30,306 nucleotides of DNA from a virus, in IMG/VR virus record IMGVR_UViG_3300025009_001418, positions 1-30,306 of that record. The stretch is one strand, 5' to 3'. The translations under genes were made by a program, and so were the position numbers. Each line of letters starts with the position of its first letter. Positions within the stretch are counted from its first letter, which is position 1. The notes below the pieces were generated by a model, which was not told the origin of the DNA, searched no databases, and saw only the letters and a program-made list of their open reading frames with translations. Positions 5,168 through 12,783 of this stretch are shown here, one piece after another.

Positions 5168-5653
5168 ATGAAGCAAATAAAACTATCTAAAAAGGACAAG
5201 GACGAAGTGTGGGGGAATATTGTGCAGGAAATGAACAAAACATACCACCTAGAAAGTAATAAAAAAGTCACCACCAAATCAGGAATGGCTGGAGATGATA
5301 CGGCTGGCAAACTACGCTACGACTTGGTTGTCCCAATGAATATGGAGAACCCAATGCTTAGACGCTGGGCCTCGCTTTGTTCTAAGGGTGTTCCCCATTA
5401 CGGGGCAAGAAATTGGGAGAAGGGGATAACTGAAGAAGACCTTTTAATCCACCTTGAGAAAGCGGAGAGACATTTTAACTTATGGGCGGAAGATGTTAAA
5501 CGAAAACTGACTGGGCGTAAACCGTTAAGTGAGGAAGACCTAGCCGCCGCCGTCTATTTCCGCGTTCAGGGAGTAGAGTATGTCCTTGAACGATTACTTG
5601 GACGGATAGAGGAGCAACTTGATAGACAGGTAGAAAAGCGGTATAATGAGTAA
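5168..5653 (+). CDS. dATP/dGTP diphosphohydrolase-like protein (DUF5664)
   Basis: 161 residues. The strings GKLRYDLV, LRRWASLCSKG, HYGARNWEKGI and HLEKAERHFNLWAED follow the DUF5664 / dATP-dGTP diphosphohydrolase N-terminal domain pattern (GKxRYDL, YGxxNWEKG, RH). The family is common in phages and belongs to the nucleotide-pyrophosphatase-like group; the likely role is cleaving purine dNTPs to shape the nucleotide pool. A C-terminal helix (LAAAVYFRVQGVEYVLERLL) takes the place of the usual His-containing segment, so one conserved site may differ. No Shine-Dalgarno site. If the TTGACA at 5145 is a real -35, the true start could be a later ATG. Confidence 0.7.
   Translation: MKQIKLSKKDKDEVWGNIVQEMNKTYHLESNKKVTTKSGMAGDDTAGKLRYDLVVPMNMENPMLRRWASLCSKGVPHYGARNWEKGITEEDLLIHLEKAERHFNLWAEDVKRKLTGRKPLSEEDLAAAVYFRVQGVEYVLERLLGRIEEQLDRQVEKRYNE
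5619..5647 (+). promoter_or_regulatory. Sigma-70-type promoter for the packaging genes
   Basis: TTGATA (5619-5624), a 17-bp spacer, TATAAT (5642-5647). Predicted start about 5654, right after the upstream stop, giving a leader of about 30 nt before ATG 5683. It lies inside the end of the DUF5664 gene. The best full promoter match I saw in the window. Confidence 0.6.
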
Positions 5654-5682
5654 TCGCAGAAATACAGTGATAAAACAACGAA

Positions 5683-5985
5683 ATGCCTTACAAAATACCA
5701 CCAAAAGAATTTCAGTGGAAAAAAGGTCAGTCGGGAAACCCTAATGGTCGCCCTAAAGGTAAATCCCTAAAGGACTTTGCTAGGGAATACTTACTTAAAC
5801 TATCAGAGGAAGATAAAATTGATTTTTTGGCTTCCCTACCAACTGAGATAGTTTGGAAAATGGCCGAAGGCAACCCAGCTAACGCGACTGACATCACCTC
5901 TCAAGGAAAACCAATCATCCAACTAGCTCAAGAGATAATCGAGAAGAATGAAATTAACACCCAGTCAGAGTCAGATAGCCAGTGA
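5683..5985 (+). CDS. Probable terminase small subunit (GQSGNPNGRPKG protein)
   Basis: 100 residues. FQWKKGQSGNPNGRPKGKSL at residues 10-29 is the hallmark of DUF5681-type phage proteins, a basic N-terminal arm typical of proteins encoded directly upstream of terL. The rest is helical and acidic. Position, size and a 38-nt overlap with terL support a DNA-recognition role in packaging, but no helix-turn-helix is obvious. The overlap suggests coupled translation. No Shine-Dalgarno site; the promoter at 5619 is immediately upstream. Confidence 0.65.
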   Translation: MPYKIPPKEFQWKKGQSGNPNGRPKGKSLKDFAREYLLKLSEEDKIDFLASLPTEIVWKMAEGNPANATDITSQGKPIIQLAQEIIEKNEINTQSESDSQ

Positions 5986-7192
5986 TCGCCACCGCTTTAG
6001 AGTTCTAAACTGTGGCAGACGCTTCGGTAAAACAGTCCTAGCCATCGAAGAGATGGTTGGGGTGGCAATTAAGAAGAAGAACCGCCGGGTGGCTTACTTT
6101 GCTCCCACCAGAGATGATGCCAGAGAGATTACTTGGGCAATGCTTCTAGCCAAGTGCCAGAACATCATCACCTACAAAAACGAATCACTTTTACAAATAA
6201 AGATAATGACCGAAGATGGGGGAGAATCTCTGATTGCTCTATATGGTTGGGAATCTGTCCAAGAACGAGGTAAGGGTAGAGGATTGGCTAATGATTTTAT
6301 TGTCTGCGATGAGGTGTCATCCTACCGTAACTTTTGGCTTGGTTGGAATGAGGTTTTATCCCCGACTTTGATTGACCGTAAAGGATCAGCGATGTTTATC
6401 TCCACCCCTAAAGGGTTTAACCACTTCTACGATTTATACGGGATGGAAGCTAAAGACCCAGACTATAAATCTTTTCACTTCACCTCTTACGACAACCCAT
6501 TCATCCCTCCAGAGGAAATTGAGCGGGAAAAGCTCTCCAAACCAGAGGACACCTTTGCCCAGGAATATCTGGCTGACTTTAGAAAACAACAAGGTCTGGT
6601 TTATAAAGAGTTTAACCGGGACCGCCACGTGATTGATGAAATCCCAGACAAATGCGATGAGTATATCGCCGGGATAGACTTTGGCTTCACTAACCCAACC
6701 GCCGTAGTCCATATTAAACGGGACGGGGACGAGAATTACACTGTGGTCGCCGAGTGGTATAAAACCGGCCGGACGGAAGACCAGATTAAGGATTATGTTA
6801 AATCCTGTGGGTTTAACCGAGTGTACCCAGACCCCGAATCACCAAGCGCGATTGAGGTGATGCAACGCTCGGGGATTGCGGTGGTAGAGGTGGTGAAGAA
6901 TAAAGACTCGGTCAAGAACGGTATCAACCGAATCAGGCAGTTGCTTAAAATGGGCAAGCTCCACATCCACAAGTCTTGCGTTAATTTAATCAGTGAGTTT
7001 GAAACCTACACCTATCCAGAGAAACGGCCAGACCATAACGAGGAAGAGAACCCAGTTAAAGAGAACGACCACGCCCTCGATGCCCTGCGGTATGCTCTAA
7101 GCACCAATAACAGCGACAATGTCCTCACCCAAGAGGAGCGGGCAAGGCAATTCTTTGAAGCTAGACGCAATTTGACTAGCAATGCCCGTTAG
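5948..7192 (+). CDS. terL: Terminase large subunit
   Basis: 414 residues. ATPase domain: GRRFGKT Walker A (23-29), FIVCDE Walker B (117-122) and STP coupling motif (152-154). Nuclease domain: GIDFG (Asp244), VYPDPE (Asp295) and HALDALRYAL (Asp378), the expected acidic triad. This is the motor that cuts and translocates DNA into the prohead, docking on the portal encoded next. Length is usual for compact TerL proteins. The start ATG 5948 lies inside the small-subunit gene; the following residues MKLTPSQSQI match normal TerL N-termini, supporting this choice. Confidence 0.95.
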   Translation: MKLTPSQSQIASDRHRFRVLNCGRRFGKTVLAIEEMVGVAIKKKNRRVAYFAPTRDDAREITWAMLLAKCQNIITYKNESLLQIKIMTEDGGESLIALYGWESVQERGKGRGLANDFIVCDEVSSYRNFWLGWNEVLSPTLIDRKGSAMFISTPKGFNHFYDLYGMEAKDPDYKSFHFTSYDNPFIPPEEIEREKLSKPEDTFAQEYLADFRKQQGLVYKEFNRDRHVIDEIPDKCDEYIAGIDFGFTNPTAVVHIKRDGDENYTVVAEWYKTGRTEDQIKDYVKSCGFNRVYPDPESPSAIEVMQRSGIAVVEVVKNKDSVKNGINRIRQLLKMGKLHIHKSCVNLISEFETYTYPEKRPDHNEEENPVKENDHALDALRYALSTNNSDNVLTQEERARQFFEARRNLTSNAR

Positions 7193-7195
7193 ATA

Positions 7196-7204
7196 TGGTA
7201 TAAT
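7196..7204 (+). promoter_or_regulatory. Extended -10 promoter TGGTATAAT before the portal gene
   Basis: Perfect TATAAT at 7199-7204 with TGG in front, identical to 1279-1287 and 25265-25273. A TTGACT at 7172-7177 is 21 bp away, too far for a normal -35. Predicted start about 7211, giving a 30-nt leader that contains the hairpin at 7221-7239. Confidence 0.55.
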
Positions 7205-7220
7205 TAAGACATTAACAATC

Positions 7221-7239
7221 AGAGTTGCGGCCCAACTCT
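7221..7239 (+). promoter_or_regulatory. 5'-leader hairpin (GAGTTG element, copy 1)
   Basis: AGAGTTG (7221-7227) pairs with CAACTCT (7233-7239) around a CGGCC loop, ending two bases before ATG 7242. The right arm plus spacing (AACTCT-AA-ATGG) matches the hairpin at 21102-21133 (CAACTC-TT-ATGG), and both left arms contain GAGTTGCG. Confidence 0.5.
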
Positions 7240-7241
7240 AA

Positions 7242-8219
7242 ATGGAAACCAAGCAATATAAAATCTTTAGCGAATTACAGACTTTAGACACCAACTACCA
7301 CAAGAGCAGTCTTGAGAAAATTGACGGCCTAAAGCGTTCGCAGTTTGAAATTGTCCGAATGTGTGAGTTTTACTCCGACTCCCGTTATCTTGAACAAAAC
7401 AAAGACGCTACCGGCAAATCAGGGGTGAATTTAGACAAGTTAGGCCGACCCCGACCTTTTTATAATATCGTTAATTATCGGGTTGCCCTAGCTAAAACCG
7501 CCACCGACTTGGATATTAAGGACATTCAAATCATCTCGGACAATCCTAAGTATCAAGTCCACTCAATGCTCTTGAACCGCGAGGCTTACGAGTGGATGAA
7601 AGAAAGCGAGTTTTCCCGAACCTTCAACCAAATGGGTAGCACTAGACCTAAATACGGTGGCTACTTACTCAAAAAGACCACTCCTAAAGGTAAGTTAAAG
7701 ATCGAGGTTGTCCGTTGGACCAATGTTTTCACCGACCAGAATGATATTTTGGGCGGTCCGATTGTAGAACATCATTACCTCTCACCAGTTGCCCTAAAGA
7801 AGAAAGACGATGTTTGGGATAATGTAACCGAGGTGTTAAAAGCCAACCGGAAGCTCAAAGACAAGACTGATATTGATGTTTATGAAATCACCGGCGAATT
7901 CCCTGTCCAGGTCTTCAAGGACTCGCAAAATGAGGACTCCACCGAAGCCGATGAGTTTACTTTCACTCTCCAGCGATACTTTGTCGCCGAGGTAGACGGT
8001 AAGCACTTCCTGATGAGTGCTGATGAAATCCCCGGGGTGATGGAGGATTATTACGAATACTTAGCTTGGGAAGATAACGGTTACGGGTTGGGCCGAGGAG
8101 TGATTGAGGACTCTGAAGAAGCTCAAGTCTGGACTAACGACTCAGTGATTAACGAGTCTATCGCTATGTCCTTGGCCGGTCGGGTAGGAATCAAAACCAC
8201 CTCCAAAACTGGGAAATAA
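7242..8219 (+). CDS. Portal protein, N-terminal part (reading frame broken)
   Basis: 325 residues, then TAA at 8217-8219. Position directly after terL and the segment GYGLGRGVIEDSEEAQ followed by VWTNDSVINESIAMSLAGR (near the end) are typical of phage portal proteins, which form the dodecameric ring at the capsid vertex through which DNA enters and leaves. The sequence continues in the +1 frame from 8221 (ILEHDHGKIYELEKD), so this is one gene of about 600 codons with a frameshift. The +1 frame is open only from 8188 (TAG at 8185-8187), so the shift must lie between 8188 and 8219, which contains two A4 runs, GGG and AAA. Either an indel (biological or assembly) or recoding. Confidence 0.8.
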   Translation: METKQYKIFSELQTLDTNYHKSSLEKIDGLKRSQFEIVRMCEFYSDSRYLEQNKDATGKSGVNLDKLGRPRPFYNIVNYRVALAKTATDLDIKDIQIISDNPKYQVHSMLLNREAYEWMKESEFSRTFNQMGSTRPKYGGYLLKKTTPKGKLKIEVVRWTNVFTDQNDILGGPIVEHHYLSPVALKKKDDVWDNVTEVLKANRKLKDKTDIDVYEITGEFPVQVFKDSQNEDSTEADEFTFTLQRYFVAEVDGKHFLMSADEIPGVMEDYYEYLAWEDNGYGLGRGVIEDSEEAQVWTNDSVINESIAMSLAGRVGIKTTSKTGK

Positions 8220-8220
8220 T

Positions 8221-9051
8221 ATCTTAGAACACGACCACGGCAAGATTTACGAGCTGGAGAAGGATTCGGATATCAACTCATTTAACTTGGCTCCCTCGGC
8301 TTTGGGTCAGTATCAAAACCAGATTGAAAAATGGCGAACCCAAGCAGATAATGTTACCTCGTCCTTTAATGCTATCACTGGTGAACAGCCACCGTCCGGC
8401 ACCCCTTACTCGCAAACCGCCCTCTTAAATCAAGTCGCTACCAAGCCCTTTGACTACAAACGAGAGGAGTGGGGTATTCACTTGACCAAAATCTTTGATA
8501 AATGGGTTATCCCTTACTTAATCAAGAAGATTAAAGCCGAACATATCCTTGTCACCGAGTTCTCCGATGAAGAGTTGGAGAAGATTGACGAGAGCTTTGC
8601 AGTGTACAGCTCCAACCAAGAAATTAAGAAGAAAATGATTGAGGGCATTTTAGTCTCCCCGGAAGAGCAGGAGATGATGATAGACGGGTATAAAACATCA
8701 ATCAGAAAGAATGGCAAACGGCGGTTTATTAAGATCCCTGAGGATTTCTTCAAGGAAATTGAGTGTAAGGTAACAGTCATTACCACTGGTGAGCAGATGA
8801 ATAAGGCCGTCATCCTCCAGTCCTTGTCGGAGATTATGCGGGCAGTGATTGCCTCGTTTAACCCCAACACCGGCGAGTTTGGTGTCTTAGCCGACCCCGT
8901 CCTCTCTAAGGTGTTTAATCAAATTGTCGAGCTTAGTGGGTCTGGCATCTCACCTGTTTCATTAGGTAAGGGGGCTAGGCCAACCAAGCAGGTTCCCCAG
9001 CAAACCACCACCCCAGTCCCAACCCCAGAGTCCGCTCCCTTAGCTGCCTAA
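8221..9051 (+). CDS. Portal protein, C-terminal part (+1 frame)
   Basis: 277 residues continuing the portal gene without a credible start of its own; the first possible start is TTG 8287. ILEHDHGKIYELEKDSD and the following helical stretch look like the stem and crown region of portals; the end is Pro/Thr/Gln-rich (QVPQQTTTPVPTPESAP), a usual flexible tail. With the first part, total length (about 600) fits the family. Function requires fusion to the upstream frame; alone it should not assemble. Confidence 0.75.
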   Translation: MLEHDHGKIYELEKDSDINSFNLAPSALGQYQNQIEKWRTQADNVTSSFNAITGEQPPSGTPYSQTALLNQVATKPFDYKREEWGIHLTKIFDKWVIPYLIKKIKAEHILVTEFSDEELEKIDESFAVYSSNQEIKKKMIEGILVSPEEQEMMIDGYKTSIRKNGKRRFIKIPEDFFKEIECKVTVITTGEQMNKAVILQSLSEIMRAVIASFNPNTGEFGVLADPVLSKVFNQIVELSGSGISPVSLGKGARPTKQVPQQTTTPVPTPESAPLAA

Positions 9052-9052
9052 T

Positions 9053-9274
9053 ATGAACGCTACTCTCCAACAATTCTACGACAACGAGGGCCAACGGGAA
9101 GCCGTTAAAGTCTTTATGGTTGAGACCTTAAAGGAAATGACGGTTGAGCTGGCTTTTGAGGGTAAATCAGTGGTCGGTATCCCCGAAACCAGCAAGTTAA
9201 TTGACCGCACCTTTGACAGACTAGAGGAGTTGTATGGTAAAATAGAGAAACCAATTATCAATAATCCACGCTAA
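9053..9274 (+). CDS. Small helical protein between portal and scaffold
   Basis: 73 residues, starting one base after the portal stop with no Shine-Dalgarno site. Predicted mostly helical and charged (EAVKVFMVETLKEMTVELA; KLIDRTFDRLEELYGKIEK). No known family recognised. Small genes at this place often encode head-assembly accessory or packaging-related proteins, but this is position-based inference. Confidence 0.6.
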   Translation: MNATLQQFYDNEGQREAVKVFMVETLKEMTVELAFEGKSVVGIPETSKLIDRTFDRLEELYGKIEKPIINNPR

Positions 9275-9276
9275 AT

Positions 9277-9423
9277 ATGGCTAAAGTTAAAAAAATTAAA
9301 GTGAAAAAGGAAGTCGAGCCGGAAGAAGTTGTCCCGATGGACGCTAATGAGCGCCGGCGCTATGACATCCTTAAAAGAAACGCCCAACGGCGTTTAGATA
9401 AGGAAGCCGCCAAGAGACGGTAA
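9277..9423 (+). CDS. Small basic Lys/Arg-rich protein
   Basis: 48 residues from ATG 9277, 2 nt after the previous stop. The N-terminus is Lys-rich (MAKVKKIKVKKEV), the middle is acidic, and the C-terminus is Arg-rich (NERRRYDILKRNAQRRLDKE, ending AAKRR). It is likely helical and nucleic-acid binding by charge. A weak extended -10-like TGGTAAAAT at 9235-9243, with TTGACA 19 bp upstream, lies in the previous gene. Function unknown. Confidence 0.5.
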   Translation: MAKVKKIKVKKEVEPEEVVPMDANERRRYDILKRNAQRRLDKEAAKRR

Positions 9424-9512
9424 AACCGCGAGGGCTTTAGGACAGGGCCACCTCATATAAAAAGCCAGTCCATGAGAAGGAAAACTCTCTAAACCGATTA
9501 ACCATAGCTTAT

Positions 9513-10007
9513 ATGGATGATGACAATAAGGACCTCAACCTTTCAAACGAGACAGACGGGGAGACTGTTGAAACTCCTGAGACCGAGGAGGAAACTCCAG
9601 CGGTAGATGTCGAACAACTGCAGGCTACAAACAAGAAATTGTTTGAGCGTGCAAAGAAGGCCGAAGCTGATTTAAAAGCGTTGAAAGACGCGGACAAGTC
9701 GAAACCAGCCGAAGCACCTTCTCCACAGCTTAGCGTGGAAGAGGCCGTCCTTTTAGTAGGCGGTATGCCCGAGGAACTCCTAGGGGAACTGAAGGCCGTC
9801 GCCCAAGTTAGAAAGGTCTCTCTCATTAAAGCTCAAACTGATCCTATCTTCGTTGCGGTGAAGGATAAATTTGACAAAAATAAGAAGCAAGAAGAAGCCA
9901 GCTTGCCTGCTTCTCGCAGTTCATCGGGGGTGAAGCCTAAAAAAGACTTCAAGACTCCAGGTTTAACTCGAGAAGAACACAAGGCAATGGTGAAAGATCT
10001 ATCTTAA
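9513..10007 (+). CDS. Scaffolding-like protein
   Basis: 164 residues. Residues 1-35 are very acidic (Asp/Glu/Thr). Residues 33-65 form a predicted coiled coil (VEQLQATNKKLFERAKKAEA), then a Pro/Ala linker. The C-terminus is basic and Lys-rich (KPKKDFKTPGLTREEHKAMV). An acidic coiled-coil protein directly before the major capsid gene with a basic C-terminal tail is the standard arrangement of phage scaffolds, which guide capsid assembly and leave before or during packaging. No sequence motif proves it. The 89-nt gap upstream holds no gene. Confidence 0.65.
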   Translation: MDDDNKDLNLSNETDGETVETPETEEETPAVDVEQLQATNKKLFERAKKAEADLKALKDADKSKPAEAPSPQLSVEEAVLLVGGMPEELLGELKAVAQVRKVSLIKAQTDPIFVAVKDKFDKNKKQEEASLPASRSSSGVKPKKDFKTPGLTREEHKAMVKDLS

Positions 10008-10045
10008 CCTAGTGGGGGAGCCATTATTAAATAGCAAAAAACGAT

Positions 10046-10972
10046 ATGGCATTCCCAACTGGCACAGAGTCCAGCGTTTCGCTGGCAAGCTATATTCCAG
10101 AGATTTGGGGTGAGCGCATTAACGAGTTCTATCGGGCCCGTTTGGTCGCCGCTCCTTTCTTTACCGACCGAAGTGATGAGTTAGCAGGTGGTGGTGATAC
10201 GCTTTACACTCCTAATACAACGGAGTTCACCGCTACTGCTAAGTCTCTTGGTGTCGCCGTGGCCTTAAACAGCCCGACTGATACTAAGGTCACTTTGACG
10301 GTAAGTAACTGGTACGAATCTTCATTCGCTATCGAAGATAACGATGCGGCTCAAATGAAGCGCTCATACTCGGTTATGGAACGCTACGCCAAGAACTGCG
10401 GTTACGCTATCGCGAAGACCCTTGATACAGCGATTGTTGCTTTGTTTGCCGACTTTAGCAATTCTGTTGGCTCATCAATCACCAACCTCCAAGACTCGGA
10501 CATTCGCTCGGCGTTTGCTTACCTTGAGGCCAATAATGTTGACTCAATGGAAGCGGCCTGGTTCTTCCACCCAACCGTTTTCTGGCGACAAATTCAGCGG
10601 ATTGACAAGTTCTCTCTCGCTGTTAACTCACCAGTTAATGACCCGACGGCTAAGCGCCCGGCTGGTTACTTGTACGGTCAGCCCGTATATTTGACCACCC
10701 AGATTGCTTACCACGTCCCGTCTGGTACGGCTGGTCGCAACAATGCCTTTGTTCACGCTGACGCTATTCACTGGGCAACCTCTCCCTTGGGAGCTGGTGG
10801 CTCAGAGGGAGCGATGGTTGGTTCAAGTGGCATTCGGGTTCAGTCCAACTACATTCCGGAGTATCTCTCAACGGTTACGACCGCTGACATCCTCTACGGT
10901 GTAGTGGAAAACCGTGATGTTGCCGGAGTCCGTGTTTTGACTCCAGCGACCACTGACAGTAACAATCTTTAA
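10046..10972 (+). CDS. Major capsid protein
   Basis: 308 residues. Features typical of a HK97-fold coat protein: an N-terminal arm (PEIWGERINEFYRARLVAAP), a beta-rich E-loop-like region, a spine helix (YAKNCGYAIAKTLDTAIVAL) and a P-domain with SDIRSAFAYLEANNVDS and a following FFHPTVFWRQI. Position after the scaffold-like gene supports this. About 420 copies would be needed for a T=7 shell, so this should be among the most highly expressed genes. No Shine-Dalgarno site is visible before ATG 10046 (AAAAAACGAT). The 3' flank contains a strong RNA structure. Confidence 0.85.
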   Translation: MAFPTGTESSVSLASYIPEIWGERINEFYRARLVAAPFFTDRSDELAGGGDTLYTPNTTEFTATAKSLGVAVALNSPTDTKVTLTVSNWYESSFAIEDNDAAQMKRSYSVMERYAKNCGYAIAKTLDTAIVALFADFSNSVGSSITNLQDSDIRSAFAYLEANNVDSMEAAWFFHPTVFWRQIQRIDKFSLAVNSPVNDPTAKRPAGYLYGQPVYLTTQIAYHVPSGTAGRNNAFVHADAIHWATSPLGAGGSEGAMVGSSGIRVQSNYIPEYLSTVTTADILYGVVENRDVAGVRVLTPATTDSNNL

Positions 10973-11036
10973 TCTTTAAGATTGTTGTGGGGTCTGGTCT
11001 CCAAAGTTCCTTACCCCACAACTTTGGAAGCAATCT
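10971..11036 (+). promoter_or_regulatory. Interleaved RNA stems between capsid gene and cassette
   Basis: Nested and competing pairings. The outer stem is AGATTG (10979-10984) with CAATCT (11031-11036). Stem A is GTTGTGGGG (10984-10992) with CCCCACAAC (11014-11022). Stem B is CCAAAGTT (11001-11008) with AACTTTGG (11020-11027). A and B cross each other and share three bases, so they form either a pseudoknot or alternative states. AATCTTTAAGATT at 10971-10983 is a further small palindrome. There is no T-tract, so this is not a plain terminator. It may lower expression of the downstream genes relative to the capsid gene. Confidence 0.5.
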
Positions 11037-11177
11037 ATGAAAATCAACACAAAACCGAATAAAAAGACCGTATTCATTGACCCCAATCCGGTGAGGGTTA
11101 GGGAGATGTTAGATGCTAATGGTAATGTTATTGACTTTAGGACCAAGCAGATTATCCGTAAAGCCGACCAATCATGA
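11037..11177 (+). CDS. Small protein (46 residues) leading the glycan cassette
   Basis: Starts one base after the RNA structure and ends in TGA overlapping the next ATG (ATGA). The sequence is polar and beta-like: VFIDPNPVRVREMLDANGNV followed by IDFRTKQIIRK. No family recognised. A capsid-associated role is possible from its place after the coat gene, but it is also coupled to the glycosyltransferase genes. Confidence 0.5.
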   Translation: MKINTKPNKKTVFIDPNPVRVREMLDANGNVIDFRTKQIIRKADQS

Positions 11178-12235
11178 GGGTTTATTTCGTGAGCAGTGGT
11201 AGCTTTGGGTGCTATATCGTCAGAAGTCTCCTACCTTTAGTGGCTAATGGTTGGGACGGCGACCACACCTCCATCCATCCCCTAGAGAAAACTCCCGAGA
11301 ATAAGGCTTTAGCCGCCCAAAATGCTGATATTGTGGTCTTCCATCGTCCTGAAGACCCCCGGAAACTCGATTTAGCCCGCCTCCTCAAGAAACAAGGCAA
11401 GAAAATCGTGATGGACAATGACGACACCTACAAAGACAAGGGGTCGATTAAACTAAACACCTACTTCAACGAAGAAAGAGTGCGTAAAGGGTTGGGTGAT
11501 GTGAATAAAATTGTTGACCAGTTTGTGATTGAGGCTGATTTAGTCACAACAACCACCCCATTCTTGGCTGATGAGTATAAAAAGCTGAATAAAGAAGTCG
11601 TGGTTTTACCTAATTTCATCGACCCGTTCTATTTTGACGAGCCGTTACGAAACGAGACTGATGTGGTGCGGATAGGCATCACCGGCTCCCTTGGGATGTC
11701 GTCTGATCTAGATGTTTTATCCCCAATCATCAAGCATTACGAGAAAGACCCGCGGGTTAAGATAGTGTTCTTCTCGCTTCCGGCCAACCGTGACTCCAAT
11801 CCCATCATCACTCGGGCTTACGAGAACGAATACAACTTCCTAGACTCGGTGGATGTCGAGTGGCATCCGTTGGTCAACGCCGACCTCTACTACGACAAGC
11901 TCAACTCGCTTAAACTAGACTTAATGGTTATTCCTCGGGCTGATAACTACTTCAATCGAGCTAAGAGCAACCTGAAGTTTCTTGAATCATCAATGTTCAA
12001 AATCCCATGTGTGTGTCAAGGCTTCGCTGATGGTCTAAGCCCTTATCAAAAAGACGCTGACCACCTAGTGCTCGTAAACGACAACACCCAATGGATACCA
12101 GAGATTGAAAAGCTGATTAAAGACAAGGAGAAACGCCGAGAGATGGGCCGAAAAGCTAAGCAGTATGTGCTTGAGAATTACGATATCAACAATAACGCCC
12201 ACCTTTGGGAAGAAGCCTATTCTAAACTGCTATGA
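11174..12235 (+). CDS. GT-B fold glycosyltransferase (GT4-like)
   Basis: 353 residues. Two Rossmann-like halves: the N-terminal half has DIVVFHRPEDPRKL and IVMDNDDTYKD; the C-terminal half has LPNFIDPFYFD, IGITGSLG (donor-domain start), then KSNLKFLESSMFKIPCVCQG, the acidic/donor-binding region of GT4-type enzymes, and a closing EMGRKAKQYVLENYD helix typical of GT4 C-termini. It transfers a sugar from a nucleotide donor; donor and acceptor are unknown. No membrane segment. Opens the cassette through a 4-nt ATGA overlap with the small gene before it, and overlaps the next gene the same way. Confidence 0.8.
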   Translation: MRVYFVSSGSFGCYIVRSLLPLVANGWDGDHTSIHPLEKTPENKALAAQNADIVVFHRPEDPRKLDLARLLKKQGKKIVMDNDDTYKDKGSIKLNTYFNEERVRKGLGDVNKIVDQFVIEADLVTTTTPFLADEYKKLNKEVVVLPNFIDPFYFDEPLRNETDVVRIGITGSLGMSSDLDVLSPIIKHYEKDPRVKIVFFSLPANRDSNPIITRAYENEYNFLDSVDVEWHPLVNADLYYDKLNSLKLDLMVIPRADNYFNRAKSNLKFLESSMFKIPCVCQGFADGLSPYQKDADHLVLVNDNTQWIPEIEKLIKDKEKRREMGRKAKQYVLENYDINNNAHLWEEAYSKLL

Positions 12236-12783
12236 TTCCGATGTGGAAATTAGGGGGCCGGTTGGGTAATCAGATGTTCCAATATGCCTATTTGTTTGCC
12301 CAAGTTAAGCGAGGAGAAATCCCAGACATCTATCTCCAAAGTGAGGAGTATTTTGAGGATTACAACCGAGAGATAAAGGCCATTTTTAGTACTGGAATCG
12401 GCCACCTAGACCAAGTGTCAATCCATGTCCGCCGGGGAGACTATGTGAATAATCCTTTCTACACTGATTTGTTTGAAAGTGGTTACTATGAAGAAGCGAT
12501 GGAGATGTTCCCAGATGCCAACTTTTTGGTTTTCTCTGATGATATTGCTTGGTGCAAGAGACAACCTCTGTTTGAAGAGTGTGAGTTCTCAGAGGGGAAT
12601 GACGAAGTGACGGACTTAAACTTAATGGCCTCTTGTCAGCACAACATCATCGCTAACTCCTCGTTCTCGTGGTGGGCGGCCTATCTCAACCCCAATCCCA
12701 ACAAGAAAGTCATCGCTCCGGCCCTGTGGCATCCAGACGGATTAGAGCGGACAGTATTACCAGCTAATTGGATAACTATATGA
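12232..12783 (+). CDS. GT11-family alpha-1,2-fucosyltransferase-like protein (short)
   Basis: 183 residues. All GT11 hallmarks are present: GGRLGNQMFQYAY (8-20), the donor-binding HVRRGDY (65-71) and ANSSFSWWAAYLN (141-153), followed by KKVIAPALWHPD. GT11 enzymes use GDP-L-fucose and bind the GDP moiety through the HxRRGDY motif. Usual length is near 290; this version lacks most of the segment between the first and second motifs, so acceptor specificity may differ. The neighbouring gene makes a GDP-L-galactose-type donor, a close analogue of GDP-fucose, which may be the real donor. ATGA overlaps at both ends. Confidence 0.85.
   Translation: MIPMWKLGGRLGNQMFQYAYLFAQVKRGEIPDIYLQSEEYFEDYNREIKAIFSTGIGHLDQVSIHVRRGDYVNNPFYTDLFESGYYEEAMEMFPDANFLVFSDDIAWCKRQPLFEECEFSEGNDEVTDLNLMASCQHNIIANSSFSWWAAYLNPNPNKKVIAPALWHPDGLERTVLPANWITI

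Noticed and set aside
9424-9512. Pseudoknot in the gap before the scaffold gene
   Set aside because: GGCTTT/AAAGCC and GGAC/GTCC cross, but the stems are short and other pairings (CTCAT/ATGAG) are equally good; not strong enough to annotate.
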